Positions 1-9,445 are shown, counted from the first letter of the stretch. The stretch: 64,000 nt of DNA from an uncultured Flavobacteriales bacterium (GCA_937121175.1 CAKZKD010000002.1:372001-436000), one strand, 5' to 3'. Numbers and translations are program-made. The notes: generated by a model from the letters alone, not told the origin.

Positions 1-978
1 TCAAAGTTTGGTAAAACCTACATCGGAGGAGAATACCGTCACGAATTGGTGTGGAGTAATAACCTAGGAGAGCCTTCAGATACTGTGGAAGATTATGGAA
101 ATGCGGTTTACACTAAAGCTGCTGATAGAGAAAATGCCAGTTTGTTTTTTGAGCATAATGTGCGTTTAAAAAAGTTTAGAATATCGGCTGGTTTACTGGC
201 TAACTTTCACTCGGATTATGGAAGCGATGTGTTTCCAGGTGCTGACGTAAGCTATGAATTGACCAACAAAATGGATGTGTTTGCCGGAGCTAATCGAAAT
301 ATGCGCTTCCCAACTTTCACAGACCTGTATTATAATTTGGGTGGAGCTGTTGGAAGTATTGATTTAGTACCAGAGCAATCTCAGAATTACCAATTGGGAT
401 TGAAATACAGAAACTCATGGTTCAGCGGAACAGTAACTGGATTTTACCGTCAAGGACAAAACCTAATTGATTGGGTACGATTGAATGGGTCAACAGTTAC
501 TGAAGCAGCTAACCTAACAGCAGTAAATTTTATTGGAGTTGAAACCGAAGGACGAATAAACTTGAAAGAATTGTACAAATCAAAAGATGCTTTTTTTAAT
601 GGATTAACGGTTCGTTATACCGGAATGTCAGCCGATCAATCTAGTGCAGGTTTTGAGTCGAATTATGTACTGGATTATTTAAAGCATAAACTATTTGTTG
701 GTGTTGACCATTCGTTAACAGGACGACTAAGTATGTCGTGGAATATAAAATATCAGTACAGAGAGGGTGGATACTTTAGTGGTACAACAGAAATTCCGTT
801 TGGTGGATATACATTGGTTGACGTTAGATTGTATCAGCAAACAAAATTGGCGTACTGGTTTATTGAAGTGGCGAACTTATTCAATCAACAATACGAAGAT
901 ATTGGGTTTGTGGTGCAGCCTGGCAGATGGTTGAGAGCGGGAGTGAAATACAATATCGGATTTAAGAAGAAGAGTTAG
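1..978 (+). CDS. TonB-dependent receptor, C-terminal beta-barrel part (5' end outside window)
   Basis: The reading frame is open from base 1, so the gene begins upstream and only about 325 residues of the C-terminal barrel are here. The sequence has the alternating aromatic/polar strands of an outer-membrane 22-strand barrel, a plug-distal segment reading 'NRNMRFPTFTDLYY' as in BtuB/Cir-type receptors, and a last strand ending 'VKYNIGF'. Receptors of this type take up vitamin B12, siderophores or similar ligands across the outer membrane using TonB energy; the ligand cannot be told from the barrel alone. The gene ends 3 bp before the convergent PKD lipoprotein gene. Confidence 0.85.
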   Translation, partial: SKFGKTYIGGEYRHELVWSNNLGEPSDTVEDYGNAVYTKAADRENASLFFEHNVRLKKFRISAGLLANFHSDYGSDVFPGADVSYELTNKMDVFAGANRNMRFPTFTDLYYNLGGAVGSIDLVPEQSQNYQLGLKYRNSWFSGTVTGFYRQGQNLIDWVRLNGSTVTEAANLTAVNFIGVETEGRINLKELYKSKDAFFNGLTVRYTGMSADQSSAGFESNYVLDYLKHKLFVGVDHSLTGRLSMSWNIKYQYREGGYFSGTTEIPFGGYTLVDVRLYQQTKLAYWFIEVANLFNQQYEDIGFVVQPGRWLRAGVKYNIGFKKKS

Positions 979-981
979 CCA

Positions 982-1632
982 TTACTTGGTACCGTTAAAA
1001 CGGATAGTCCAAGGAATGCTGTCGTTTATTGGGTCAATTCCTGAAAGTGTAAACGAAAGACTAGTTGATGTATGTACATAAGACCCTGTTAGCGTAGTTA
1101 AGCCCTTTATTCTATCGACGCTTTGATTCGTAAATTCCGAAAAAGTAAAGTTATTGTTAGTTCCAATTGGACGAGAGTCAAACCCACCTCTTGGCATCGT
1201 TACTCTCATTCTTTTATGGTCAATGGCATAAATATCGCAAACTCCTTCATAGATTAATCCGCGGTCCGGGTCTGTTGAGTACTGCTCCACATAAGTTCCT
1301 TTAAATTGGCCTTGTACCAAGTTTGTGGTGAAAATTTTGGTTACATTTAAAAACCGAACCAATTCATCGCTGCCATTTTCTCCATTTACTTTAAGGGTAA
1401 TCTTAAAGTCACTTTCGTAACCATAGGTATGTTCAGGGCTTGGTTGGTCCGAGAAATTTCCGTCTCCAAAATCCCACTCATACCCACTGGCTTTTTCTGA
1501 ACAGTCCTTAAATTTTACAGGCTCGTTTACCTCAACAATGTCCTCTGGTAGCACGAAACATGCCACAGGACGCTGTTTTCTACAACCAAAGGTTACTATG
1601 GTAAGTCCAAAAAGAAGTAAATAAATACGCAT
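982..1632 (-). CDS. PKD-domain lipoprotein
   Basis: About 216 residues. I start at the Met of 'MRIYLLLFG' because the longer form (ATG at 1653) would put seven charged/polar residues before the signal peptide and would run into a terminator palindrome. The signal peptide ends 'TIVTFGC', a plausible lipobox, followed by basic residues. Residues about 25-100 form a PKD (Ig-like) domain with the hallmark 'YEWDFGDG'. The remaining 110 residues are unrecognised. Probably a surface or periplasmic lipoprotein; no enzymatic motif seen. It lies downstream of ppiD but is separated from it by a strong terminator, so it may have its own promoter. Confidence 0.8.
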   Translation of the reverse strand: MRIYLLLFGLTIVTFGCRKQRPVACFVLPEDIVEVNEPVKFKDCSEKASGYEWDFGDGNFSDQPSPEHTYGYESDFKITLKVNGENGSDELVRFLNVTKIFTTNLVQGQFKGTYVEQYSTDPDRGLIYEGVCDIYAIDHKRMRVTMPRGGFDSRPIGTNNNFTFSEFTNQSVDRIKGLTTLTGSYVHTSTSLSFTLSGIDPINDSIPWTIRFNGTK

Positions 1633-1654
1633 TGTATCTGCAAAATTAGCCATA

Positions 1655-1682
1655 AAAAAAGGGAAGTTAACTTCCCTTTTTT
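1655..1682 (-). terminator. Intrinsic terminator after ppiD
   Basis: A perfect 28-bp palindrome, half-site AAAAAAGGGAAGTT, lies 22 bp past the ppiD stop codon on the minus strand. It gives a GGGAAG stem with A/T tracts on both sides, so it could also stop transcription in the plus direction. Confidence 0.85.
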
Positions 1683-1704
1683 GAAACTCTATTTAAAGGT
1701 GTTT

Positions 1705-3822
1705 TTAATAAAATTTTGAACGATTATCTACAATTCCAGCGTTTTCCTTTAATGCCTCAAAAACTTCCACATCAATTCTAGACTCGAAGCTTCTTGCCAT
1801 CTCATCTTGAATAAAGGTTAAGTCAGTAGCCTCTGGGACTTCTGTAATTTCATCTACACGAACTACATAAACACCATTTTCTCCAACGATAGCTTCTGAT
1901 ATTTGACCTTGTGGCAATCCAAAAAGAATTCCCATAACTTTAGATTCAGGTCCGATTCCTGCAACAGAGAACATGTTAAAGGAAATTTGATTGGCCGACT
2001 GAAATTCTTTACCAATATTGCTTGCAGCTTCTTCGATAGTTGAAAACGAACCCAATTTACCTAAAATAATTTCAGATTTTTTCTCATTAATAACTTTAGT
2101 TCTAACTAGGTCTTCAACTTCAGAAAGTGGAAGGATTCCTTCTTCTTTAATGTTAGTGATCGCTGATATCACGAATTGATTTCCAATTTCAAATGGTTCA
2201 GAAACATCACCAATATTATTATCGTAAATCCAACGAATAACCGTACGAGGGTTTTCAACGCTACCCAAAGTTTTGTCTCCTTCTTTAATAGTTGTGTAAT
2301 CGAAATTTTCGATTGTTTTGTCCTCTTCAAGAGCCGCAGAAAATTTCTCTAAATTATCGTTGTTGATAGAAAATGCACTTGCCTTATTATATACGTTATC
2401 ATACGTTTCGTTACTTGGTTCTACCGTTCTCGATACATTAGCGACTTCAATTTTTTCTATATCTTTTGTTCGGTCTGTTACTTCAATAATGTGAATCCCA
2501 AATTGAGTTGTAACAGAAACAATGTCACCAACTTTAGTTTCATTCGAAAAGCATATGTCATTGAATTCTGGAACCATTCTGCCTTGTGTAAACCAATCTA
2601 GGTCTCCACCTTTTTGAGCAGAGCCAAAATCTTCGGAGTATTCTGTTGCCATTGCCGCAAAATCCGCCTTTTTGTTCAATTCGGTTTTAATACTGTCAAC
2701 TAACGCTTGTGTAGCTGCTGTATCAGACTCTGGCTTCAGTGGAAGTAAAATGTGACGTGCTCTCACGGAATCAGAAACAGAGCGTGTTCCAGTTTTTTTA
2801 GTCAAAACATAGCTGCCATTTTGTAAGTACGGCCCATAAACGGTTCCAACTTCAGATCCGAAAAATGAAGAATCAACTTCAACAGGTATCTCCAGTTCAG
2901 CTAATAATTGAAATGCAGTTCTTGGTTCATCGGAGTTTTGAAAAACAAACAGAGTGTCATTGTCTATTGATGTAAACTCAGCTTTGGTTTCATTCATTTC
3001 AGAAAGCGTGTACTCAAAGTCTTTTTGCGAAGGCTCAACGGTAAAAATGGCAACTTTCGCGCCTCTCATAGTTTCTTCTTGCTTGTACTCTTTTTCGTTT
3101 TTGTGTGCAGAGTAATACGATTTTAAATCCGACTCATCAACGGTAACATCCTCATCAGGAATTTCATTGTAACTCATTCCAGCCCAAGTCAAATTGATTT
3201 TTTGATTGTCTTCCGCATTTTTGATTTTAGCATCTAATGAAGTACCGTGAATTCCTTCACCAATCAAAGTAGTGTATTTGTTTGAAATTGAACCCAGACT
3301 AATTGCTTCTTCAATTGGTAACCAAGATTCCTTTTGGTCACTTTGCATTACATTTTTAATGTAAAGCAAAACTTTATTATTGTCTAATCTACCAGTTTGT
3401 GGATTAACGAACTGTTCGTAAATCTGACCAGTTTGAGGGTTGGTGAAGTATTGCTTTAATACTGCATTATTCGGGTTGTTTTTAATTTGATCGAATAATT
3501 CTTCAGGGGCAACAGAAAGACCTAACGCCTTGTATTCCTTAAACAGAACTTTTTGTTGTATAAACTTATTCCAAGCCTGAATTCTTACACCTTCAAGTTG
3601 TTGTTGACTTAACGTTTGGTCTCCACTTAAGGATTGCACCATAGACTCAAACTCGGCGTATTCTACTTTATCACCGTCAATTACACCTACGGTCGTATCT
3701 TGTTTATTCAAAAGGTTAGTGTTTCCGCTCAACAGGTCACCACCAACGAACAAGACCATTGCAACACCAATGGTGCCTATTAGTAGTCCTGATCTCTTTC
3801 TAATGCTATTTATAACAGCCAT
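1705..3822 (-). CDS. PpiD/SurA-type peptidyl-prolyl cis-trans isomerase chaperone
   Basis: 705 residues. One N-terminal membrane anchor (about residues 12-29), then a SurA_N-like helical chaperone region (about 40-200) and a parvulin rotamase domain (about 353-450) containing 'RARHILLPL' and 'FGIHIIEV', with a second weaker rotamase-like region towards the C-terminus. The architecture is that of PpiD, an inner-membrane periplasmic foldase that assists outer-membrane and secreted proteins. It is the last major gene of the coaX-lptC-CNNM envelope cluster and is followed by a strong terminator. The 117 bp upstream, between it and the CNNM gene, could hold its own promoter. Confidence 0.9.
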   Translation of the reverse strand: MAVINSIRKRSGLLIGTIGVAMVLFVGGDLLSGNTNLLNKQDTTVGVIDGDKVEYAEFESMVQSLSGDQTLSQQQLEGVRIQAWNKFIQQKVLFKEYKALGLSVAPEELFDQIKNNPNNAVLKQYFTNPQTGQIYEQFVNPQTGRLDNNKVLLYIKNVMQSDQKESWLPIEEAISLGSISNKYTTLIGEGIHGTSLDAKIKNAEDNQKINLTWAGMSYNEIPDEDVTVDESDLKSYYSAHKNEKEYKQEETMRGAKVAIFTVEPSQKDFEYTLSEMNETKAEFTSIDNDTLFVFQNSDEPRTAFQLLAELEIPVEVDSSFFGSEVGTVYGPYLQNGSYVLTKKTGTRSVSDSVRARHILLPLKPESDTAATQALVDSIKTELNKKADFAAMATEYSEDFGSAQKGGDLDWFTQGRMVPEFNDICFSNETKVGDIVSVTTQFGIHIIEVTDRTKDIEKIEVANVSRTVEPSNETYDNVYNKASAFSINNDNLEKFSAALEEDKTIENFDYTTIKEGDKTLGSVENPRTVIRWIYDNNIGDVSEPFEIGNQFVISAITNIKEEGILPLSEVEDLVRTKVINEKKSEIILGKLGSFSTIEEAASNIGKEFQSANQISFNMFSVAGIGPESKVMGILFGLPQGQISEAIVGENGVYVVRVDEITEVPEATDLTFIQDEMARSFESRIDVEVFEALKENAGIVDNRSKFY

Positions 3823-3939
3823 TCTTTTATTTTCTTAAAATTGGGTTGCGAATATACAATCAATAATGGTTAATGAAAAATTCCAGAAATATTCGTAACA
3901 AATTAACAAACAGGTGATTAAGTCTTTAAATTAAACCCG

Positions 3940-5208
3940 CTAGATGTCAGATTCAATAATTCTGAGTTCAATCAGGTCAATTTTATTTTCTTCAACCATC
4001 AGAATCTCAAACTTATACGGAGAAATGTGAACAGATTCGCCTTTCTCAGGAATACGCTCTGATTCGTGAATTATAAGGCCGCCAAGGGTTTCGTACTCGT
4101 CGTTTAAAGGCAAGGAAAGATTGTATGTTTCGTTTAAATAATCAACCTCCAAACGGGCGCTAAACTGAAATCGGGTTTCGCTAATTATTTTCTCAATATG
4201 TTCGTCTTTGTCGTGCTCATCTTCAATTTCCCCGACTATTTCTTCAATTATATCTTCGGTGCTCAAAATACCTGCAGTACCACCAAATTCATCCAACACA
4301 ACTGCAATACTTCTTTTGTTTTTTATGAGTACAGACATCGCCTCATTCGCAGTCATGGCCTCTGGAATAAGTGAAACTGGTAAAAGAATGTTTTTAATTG
4401 TTTTTGGTTTTTTCAGCAATTCAAATGAATGAACGTAGCCAATAATATGGTCAACGTCATCTCTATAAATCAGGATTTTACTCAATCCTGTTTCAACAAA
4501 CATCTCGGTTAGTTTTTCTATGGATTCATTTTCTTCCAAAGCAATAACTTCTGTTCTAGGAACCATGCATTCACGAACTCTGAGGTCCGAAAAATCGAGT
4601 GCATTCTGAAAAATTTGAACCTCGGATTCTATTTCCTCTTTATTCATAACAGAATCGGTTGCCTCCTTTACAAGGTGGTCTAGGTCCACTTTTCCGAAAC
4701 TAACTTCCAGTTCACTGGTTTCTTGCTTCATTACATTTTTAAGTAACCAATTTGAACAAATTGTAATGAGCCTTACAGGCAAGTACAAAATGATGTAAAA
4801 CAATACAGTTGGAATAGCGAAAAAACTTAACGTTTTGTTTGGGTTTATTCTAAATAGCACTTTAGGAATAAATTCGGCAGTCACTAAGATTAGAAGAGTT
4901 GAAATAAGGGTTTGCATAATGAAAACACCAAAAGAGCTGCTAGTCATTGCGGATAGTGGCGGCTCGAGAATGAGGGCGATAAAAATCCCATATACGACTA
5001 ATGCAATGTTATTTCCAACCAGCATGGTAGAAATAAATGCGCCTTGATTTTTAAGGAAAAAAGAATAGACTCTTGCAGAAACAAGGCCTCGTTTTTTCTC
5101 CAACTCAATTCTTAGCTTGTTTGAAGAGACAAATGCGATTTCCATTCCAGAGAAAAACGCAGAAAAAAGGAGGGTTAACAGTACAATTAACCAGGGGCTA
5201 CTTTCCAT
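3940..5208 (-). CDS. CNNM/CBS-pair transporter-associated protein (hemolysin C / CorC family)
   Basis: 422 residues. An N-terminal DUF21/CNNM transmembrane region with about four helices (residues 1-160), two CBS domains (about 205-325; 'RVRECMVPRTEV', 'VVLDEFGGTAGI'), and a C-terminal CorC_HlyC domain (about 340-420). The family is linked to Mg2+/Co2+ homeostasis; the gliding protein GldE has the same architecture, but GldE genes usually lie beside ssb/mutY, and here the neighbours are lptC and ppiD. I therefore keep the general family name. Confidence 0.88.
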   Translation of the reverse strand: MESSPWLIVLLTLLFSAFFSGMEIAFVSSNKLRIELEKKRGLVSARVYSFFLKNQGAFISTMLVGNNIALVVYGIFIALILEPPLSAMTSSSFGVFIMQTLISTLLILVTAEFIPKVLFRINPNKTLSFFAIPTVLFYIILYLPVRLITICSNWLLKNVMKQETSELEVSFGKVDLDHLVKEATDSVMNKEEIESEVQIFQNALDFSDLRVRECMVPRTEVIALEENESIEKLTEMFVETGLSKILIYRDDVDHIIGYVHSFELLKKPKTIKNILLPVSLIPEAMTANEAMSVLIKNKRSIAVVLDEFGGTAGILSTEDIIEEIVGEIEDEHDKDEHIEKIISETRFQFSARLEVDYLNETYNLSLPLNDEYETLGGLIIHESERIPEKGESVHISPYKFEILMVEENKIDLIELRIIESDI

Positions 5209-5246
5209 TTTCAGATAAAACTGATTCGAAGATAAGAATTCAGCAA

Positions 5247-5465
5247 CTAATTTTCTGGATTGCTGTTTTGATTGTTCTTATACAATGCCGCGTTGTGACG
5301 TCTTCGCAAATAGAACAGAATGAGCGCTACTACTGGCAACATAAAAACCATGTATTCAGGCTCTTGATCTTCAGGCAAGATGGAAAAAGAGTAAAAAGCA
5401 AACGCTCCTCCAAGCACGGCAACTGTTAGCCATACGTATTGCATTATTTTATTGTATCGTTCCAT
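5247..5465 (-). CDS. Small two-helix inner-membrane protein
   Basis: 72 residues with two hydrophobic segments (about 10-28 and 38-52), a positively charged 'RRRHN' after the second, and a polar tail. Function unknown. It sits 5 bp after lptC and 38 bp before the CNNM gene in the same direction, so it is almost certainly co-transcribed with them. As far as I recall, a small membrane protein at this place is common in Bacteroidota, which argues that it is a real gene. Confidence 0.7.
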   Translation of the reverse strand: MERYNKIMQYVWLTVAVLGGAFAFYSFSILPEDQEPEYMVFMLPVVALILFYLRRRHNAALYKNNQNSNPEN

Positions 5466-5470
5466 AATGG

Positions 5471-6040
5471 TTATTGAAGGCTGTCTTCATCAACAGCAAT
5501 AGTTCCTTTAATATTTTTGATTCGGTATTTGGTAAATTGTTGGTTGGCTTCTAGGCCATCTCCATAGATAATCTCATCTGGAGTCGTGATTTTAACAAAT
5601 TCTTCAGTATATATTTTTTCTTCTGCTTGTAGCCAAATTAAGTGCTCGGTGTTCAGTGTTTCCTCATCTCCATTTACAACCTCTACGTTGTGTTTAACCT
5701 CAACTCTTTTTTCATCAGGATATTGAATGGCATAATCGGCCTTTAAGGTAGATTCTACATGACCTAAGCTGTCGTAAAAGAACAAGTTTAATCCTTTTGG
5801 AAACTCCATATATGGTTTTTCTGCATTGGTCCATCGTTGCAGTTCGGGTGTTACTATTTTTAATCGAAGTACTGCACTATCGCTGTACAAGATCTCCGTG
5901 TTAATAGAAATTTCAACTGGTTTTGGCACGGACTCAACCAATTCTGGTATTTCTTCTGTGGATTCTGAACAGCCGTAAAAAAACATAGTCGCAGCAATTG
6001 CTGCGACTATGTTTAAAATATTATGAAAGGGCTTATTCAA
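5471..6040 (-). CDS. lptC: LPS export protein LptC
   Basis: 189 residues. A lipoprotein-like signal peptide (lipobox 'MFFYGC', Cys 24) is followed by one LptC/OstA beta-jellyroll domain, with segments such as 'LKADYAIQYPDEKRVEVKHNVEVVN' split over strands and 'TEEFVKITTPDEIIYGDG', typical of LptC carrying LPS from LptBFG to LptA. The Bacteroidota form is often a predicted lipoprotein with the lptC domain, as here. The gene starts 3 bp after the TPR gene stop. Codons 9-20, coding for the hydrophobic core of the signal peptide, consist of a perfect palindrome followed by a T-run that looks like an intrinsic terminator (separate entry). Confidence 0.85.
   Translation of the reverse strand: MNKPFHNILNIVAAIAATMFFYGCSESTEEIPELVESVPKPVEISINTEILYSDSAVLRLKIVTPELQRWTNAEKPYMEFPKGLNLFFYDSLGHVESTLKADYAIQYPDEKRVEVKHNVEVVNGDEETLNTEHLIWLQAEEKIYTEEFVKITTPDEIIYGDGLEANQQFTKYRIKNIKGTIAVDEDSLQ
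5977..6014 (-). terminator. Perfect 34-bp palindrome plus T-run inside lptC codons 9-20
   Basis: Positions 5981-6014 are a perfect palindrome with half-site AAACATAGTCGCAGCAA. On the minus strand it is followed directly by more T, giving seven T in a row (5983-5977). It lies 30 bp after the stop codon of the upstream TPR gene, where an intrinsic terminator would be expected, yet it is also in-frame coding sequence for the LptC signal peptide. It may act as an attenuator between the TPR gene and lptC. Confidence 0.7.
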
Positions 6041-6043
6041 ATA

Positions 6044-7372
6044 CTAGTTGAATCTAACGGTAACAGTTTCATTTATCCAGCCGCCAATTTTCATGGTACT
6101 ACCTTCTTGTATGTTGTAAAAGAAACAATCTTTCTTTACCGGGTAACGACTTTTAGCTTTTGCGATTTTGTTATTCGCGCTCTGTCTTAGTTCGGAATCC
6201 TTAGTAGCTGCAACTTGGTACTTGTCAACAGCAGCCCAATACCCGCCTCTTTTTTCACAATCGTTTTCTCCCCATGAGCTAGCTCCACCTAAATAAGCAT
6301 CACCAATCATCATATAAGCAGCACCAGAATTTGGATCGATGGCCAATGCTTTTAATGCTTTGCTTTTTGCACTTGCGTACTGCGCAGAACTTAAGTGACA
6401 TAATCCAGCTCGTAAAGCAGCTTTTACTTTAAATGGTCCTCTTTCAGCCTCATCTTCCATTTCATCTGCTAATTTGTATGCTTCATCATAGTACTTAATA
6501 GCATTTGAGCAATCGCTTTTCTTTACATACCAGTTTGCTATACTCCACGCCGCTAGCGCAGAAGGTTCCTTTTCTTGTAGCTTTTTTGCTACGGTAATGT
6601 AAAAATCAGAATCTTCACATTCTTTTGTATTCAATAAAGAAAGGATTTCTTTCAATTGTTCTATGTTTTCCGGATCTTTTTCAAATCTTGGTTGGAACGC
6701 TTTAACTAAATCTTCACATTCAGCAACTTGTTTAAAGAATTCTAATAAGTTGTTACCAGATTTTTCATAATTCAATTTGGTTTTTTCCTTTTTACCGTTC
6801 TTCACATTGTAATCAGCAATCGCTTTTAACTTTGGATACAAGTTGATTACATCATCTTTTGTACAAAGTCCTTTTTTGAACATTTTGTATCGAGTTTGGT
6901 ACATATACACCAAAGCGCCTGCTTCCATATTATTGCCTTGTAATTCTAAAGACTCCTCAAACATTGAATAAGCTTCAGCCACAGCACTTGGTCTGTATTT
7001 AGCCAAATCTGCTGCCTTGCGACCTAAAACAAAACCACGCTCTCCAAAATTCTCAATACGTGCATCGTAAACCAACATTAAGGTGTCAACTAACTTGTCT
7101 TTTAACTCCTTGTTCGCCTTGTTTGCTTTAATTGTTTTTCCGTACAATTTTGCGCCTTTTACGTAGATAGACTTTGAGCAAGTAGGACAAATTTGAAATA
7201 CGTTTTTCCAGTATTTCAACGACTCATCAAATTGTTTTTGCTTGTAATAATCTTGATATAGAGACAAGTTTTTGATACACTCCAAGCTGTCTTCTGGAGT
7301 AGCTCCAAATTTTTGAGCTTTTGCAGCCGTTAAACTTGCCATCATCACTATTGCCAACATTAACTTTTTCAT
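6044..7372 (-). CDS. Secreted TPR-repeat protein
   Basis: 442 residues with a signal peptide ('MKKLMLAIVMMASLTAAKAQ' length 20). The body is helical with several tetratricopeptide-like repeats, for example 'SALAAWSIANWYVKKSDCSNAIKYYDEAY' split over two helices and 'SKALKALAIDPNSGAAYMMIGDAY'. Two conserved CxxC-like spots ('CPTC' near residue 60 and 'CEDSD') occur. It probably acts as a periplasmic scaffold; no enzyme motif. It lies between the porin-like gene (11 bp gap) and lptC (3 bp gap), so it belongs to the envelope operon. Confidence 0.8.
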   Translation of the reverse strand: MKKLMLAIVMMASLTAAKAQKFGATPEDSLECIKNLSLYQDYYKQKQFDESLKYWKNVFQICPTCSKSIYVKGAKLYGKTIKANKANKELKDKLVDTLMLVYDARIENFGERGFVLGRKAADLAKYRPSAVAEAYSMFEESLELQGNNMEAGALVYMYQTRYKMFKKGLCTKDDVINLYPKLKAIADYNVKNGKKEKTKLNYEKSGNNLLEFFKQVAECEDLVKAFQPRFEKDPENIEQLKEILSLLNTKECEDSDFYITVAKKLQEKEPSALAAWSIANWYVKKSDCSNAIKYYDEAYKLADEMEDEAERGPFKVKAALRAGLCHLSSAQYASAKSKALKALAIDPNSGAAYMMIGDAYLGGASSWGENDCEKRGGYWAAVDKYQVAATKDSELRQSANNKIAKAKSRYPVKKDCFFYNIQEGSTMKIGGWINETVTVRFN

Positions 7373-7383
7373 CTTCGTTTGTT

Positions 7384-8673
7384 TTAATTGTATTTGCTTC
7401 TCTTAAACCAGCCGTCAAATTTATGCGGGTTCATGGAGAGGCCTATATAAAGGTTTGTGAAATTTTCTTTAACTAAGGTTTTTCCATCCTGACCTCTAGA
7501 ACCAATTTCAATGCCAAAGTTAAACGTGGATTGCATTTTGGTTTTTTGAAGAGGAATACCTATTCCGGCTGTACCCGAAACTTGGGTGAGCTGATTTCCT
7601 CCAAAGTTGAGTCGGGTGTTTTCGTAGGCAAAACCACCACGATACCTTATACTTTGGAAGAATTTTGCTACAGCATCTGTGTTCGCAACATATTGAAAAC
7701 CAGCTGCGAACCTCGACATGTCGGATAAATCGACAGGAGTTGAAATTAACTCCAATTCCGTCCAAGCAGTGGAAGAATAATCAAAAGAAATTATCCAATT
7801 ATCGTCAAAATAGAAAGCTAAACCACCGTTCAGTGATGAAGGCATTTGTATTCCGCCATCTTCGGTTTTTTCGAGAACCGTATCAATTATTAAATCGGAC
7901 AAACCTGAAGGCCGATACGTGTAAGATAATTGCTGATTCGTAGCAAAAATGTTTGAAGATGGCGTGTAGTTGATGCCAGCAGAAATCCACGTTTCTTTGT
8001 ACAGTTTCCTTTTGTAAATGACACCAAAGTCAAATGCAACGTCCTTCATATTTGTTCGATTAATCATTTTTGAACTGGTAACATTTGCATTATCAACAAA
8101 ATTGGTTACCGCCCTAGAAGTTTGAGAAAAACCGAAATAGTAGGAAAGCTGCACTCCTAACATTAATTGATTTTTTTCGTTCATAATGGGCATACCGCCT
8201 ATACCTCCGGTGGCTCTGTTAAACCCTCCTTCACCCGTATAGGTAAAATCGTAATCTCCTAAAATAGGAGAGGTTTGAGGGGCCGTAATATCATATCCAA
8301 TCTTTGAATAAGGACCCATTGAGAATGCCGCGCCGAAGCGCTTTCCCATTGGAAAACCAAATGCTACGCCGTTAATGTATTGACTAGATACGTTTTGCGA
8401 AGAGCCAGGCGTTTCGACCTGTAGCCAATTAAAATTAAAATCTACTGCAAAAGTTGGGTGTCTAAGTCCAGCAAAGGAGGCCGAGTTTTTTAAGTTTAAA
8501 TAAGCAGGGTCAGACAAGGCTGTTTGTGATTCACTCATTGCCTTATAGTTGGCAAAACTATTGGAGTTGGGGTCGCCGATTCCATAAAAGGAGTACGGCG
8601 AACTGGTCGTGTTTTGCGCAAGGGCAATGAACGGCAGTGAAAAAGTAAGAAACGCTATAAGAAGCTTATTCAT
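7384..8673 (-). CDS. Outer-membrane beta-barrel protein, porin-like
   Basis: 429 residues. A signal peptide (cleaved after 'ALAQ') is followed by 'SPYSFYGIGD', a motif typical of the Bacteroidota outer-membrane protein family encoded next to coaX, and by long amphipathic strands with a Gly-rich early segment, similar in layout to FadL/OmpP1 barrels. Its start overlaps the coaX stop by 8 bp, so translation of the two is probably coupled. Transported substrate unknown. Confidence 0.8.
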   Translation of the reverse strand: MNKLLIAFLTFSLPFIALAQNTTSSPYSFYGIGDPNSNSFANYKAMSESQTALSDPAYLNLKNSASFAGLRHPTFAVDFNFNWLQVETPGSSQNVSSQYINGVAFGFPMGKRFGAAFSMGPYSKIGYDITAPQTSPILGDYDFTYTGEGGFNRATGGIGGMPIMNEKNQLMLGVQLSYYFGFSQTSRAVTNFVDNANVTSSKMINRTNMKDVAFDFGVIYKRKLYKETWISAGINYTPSSNIFATNQQLSYTYRPSGLSDLIIDTVLEKTEDGGIQMPSSLNGGLAFYFDDNWIISFDYSSTAWTELELISTPVDLSDMSRFAAGFQYVANTDAVAKFFQSIRYRGGFAYENTRLNFGGNQLTQVSGTAGIGIPLQKTKMQSTFNFGIEIGSRGQDGKTLVKENFTNLYIGLSMNPHKFDGWFKRSKYN

Positions 8674-9388
8674 TAAATAGTAGTACTTCGTTCAAACCCT
8701 CAAGGGTTAAGTTTGGGCGTGCAAAAATGCTATTTTTAAATGCCTCAGCAAAATAGTTGTGATCTCCTCCTGTTAAAACAACCTTTAATTCGGAATATTG
8801 CACGGAGTACCTTGAAATAATACCTTCTATTTCGCTTTGCATACCCAGTAAAACTCCACTGTGAATGGATTTTTGAGTGTTGGTGCCAATAAGCAATGGG
8901 TTTTCAATTGGGTTTAATTCAGGAAGTTTGGCTGTATAAAAACTCAGCGCCTGATAACGCATAAGCAACCCCAGACTTATACTTCCCCCAAGATAATGAC
9001 CTTTTTGCGAAACAAAATCAAATTTGATGCAAGTTCCAATATCAATAGACATAGCGTTTTGACGGGGAAATTGCTTTGATAGTGCTATTGCATTCGCCAA
9101 CCGGTCTAATCCTAGTGTTTTAGGTGTTAGGTATTTGTTTGTAATTGGGATTGGCGTTTTGTGATTGAAAATGAAAGATTTGGTTTTTGAAGCAAGCAAA
9201 AGTTCGATTTCTGGCAGTGAACCAACCACCGAACTTAAAATGGATGCGGTAATAGAGTGGTTAACTAGGATTTGCTCTAATTGAGTTTTTAGCTCTGGTG
9301 TTTCAACAAATTGGTGACTAATAAATGAGTTTTGTTCAAACAGGGCAATTTTAGTTTGCGTGTTTCCTATGTCTATGATTAAATGCAC
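8666..9388 (-). CDS. coaX: Type III pantothenate kinase
   Basis: 240 residues. It phosphorylates pantothenate, the first step of coenzyme A synthesis. The N-terminal phosphate-binding motif 'DIGNTQTKIALF' (Asp6) and the central 'SIDIGTCIKFDFV' and 'LGLDRLANA' segments are those of the CoaX (ASKHA) family, and the length is normal. It is the first gene of the minus-strand envelope cluster. A -7-like box TACCTTTG on the minus strand (9401-9394) lies only a few bases before the start codon, suggesting a very short leader or leaderless mRNA. Confidence 0.93.
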   Translation of the reverse strand: MHLIIDIGNTQTKIALFEQNSFISHQFVETPELKTQLEQILVNHSITASILSSVVGSLPEIELLLASKTKSFIFNHKTPIPITNKYLTPKTLGLDRLANAIALSKQFPRQNAMSIDIGTCIKFDFVSQKGHYLGGSISLGLLMRYQALSFYTAKLPELNPIENPLLIGTNTQKSIHSGVLLGMQSEIEGIISRYSVQYSELKVVLTGGDHNYFAEAFKNSIFARPNLTLEGLNEVLLFNE

Positions 9389-9445
9389 TGCTACAAAGGT
9401 ATGTTAAGCCTCTGTTTTGCGAAGATTTTCTAATTGTTTAAATAG

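Noticed and set aside
1655-1682. Operator palindrome for the PKD lipoprotein gene
   Set aside because: GGGAAG stem with flanking A and T runs just after the ppiD stop fits a terminator better.
3940-5208. GldE gliding-motility protein
   Set aside because: Same architecture, but the neighbours (lptC, ppiD) are not those usual for gldE, and no other gld genes are in the window.
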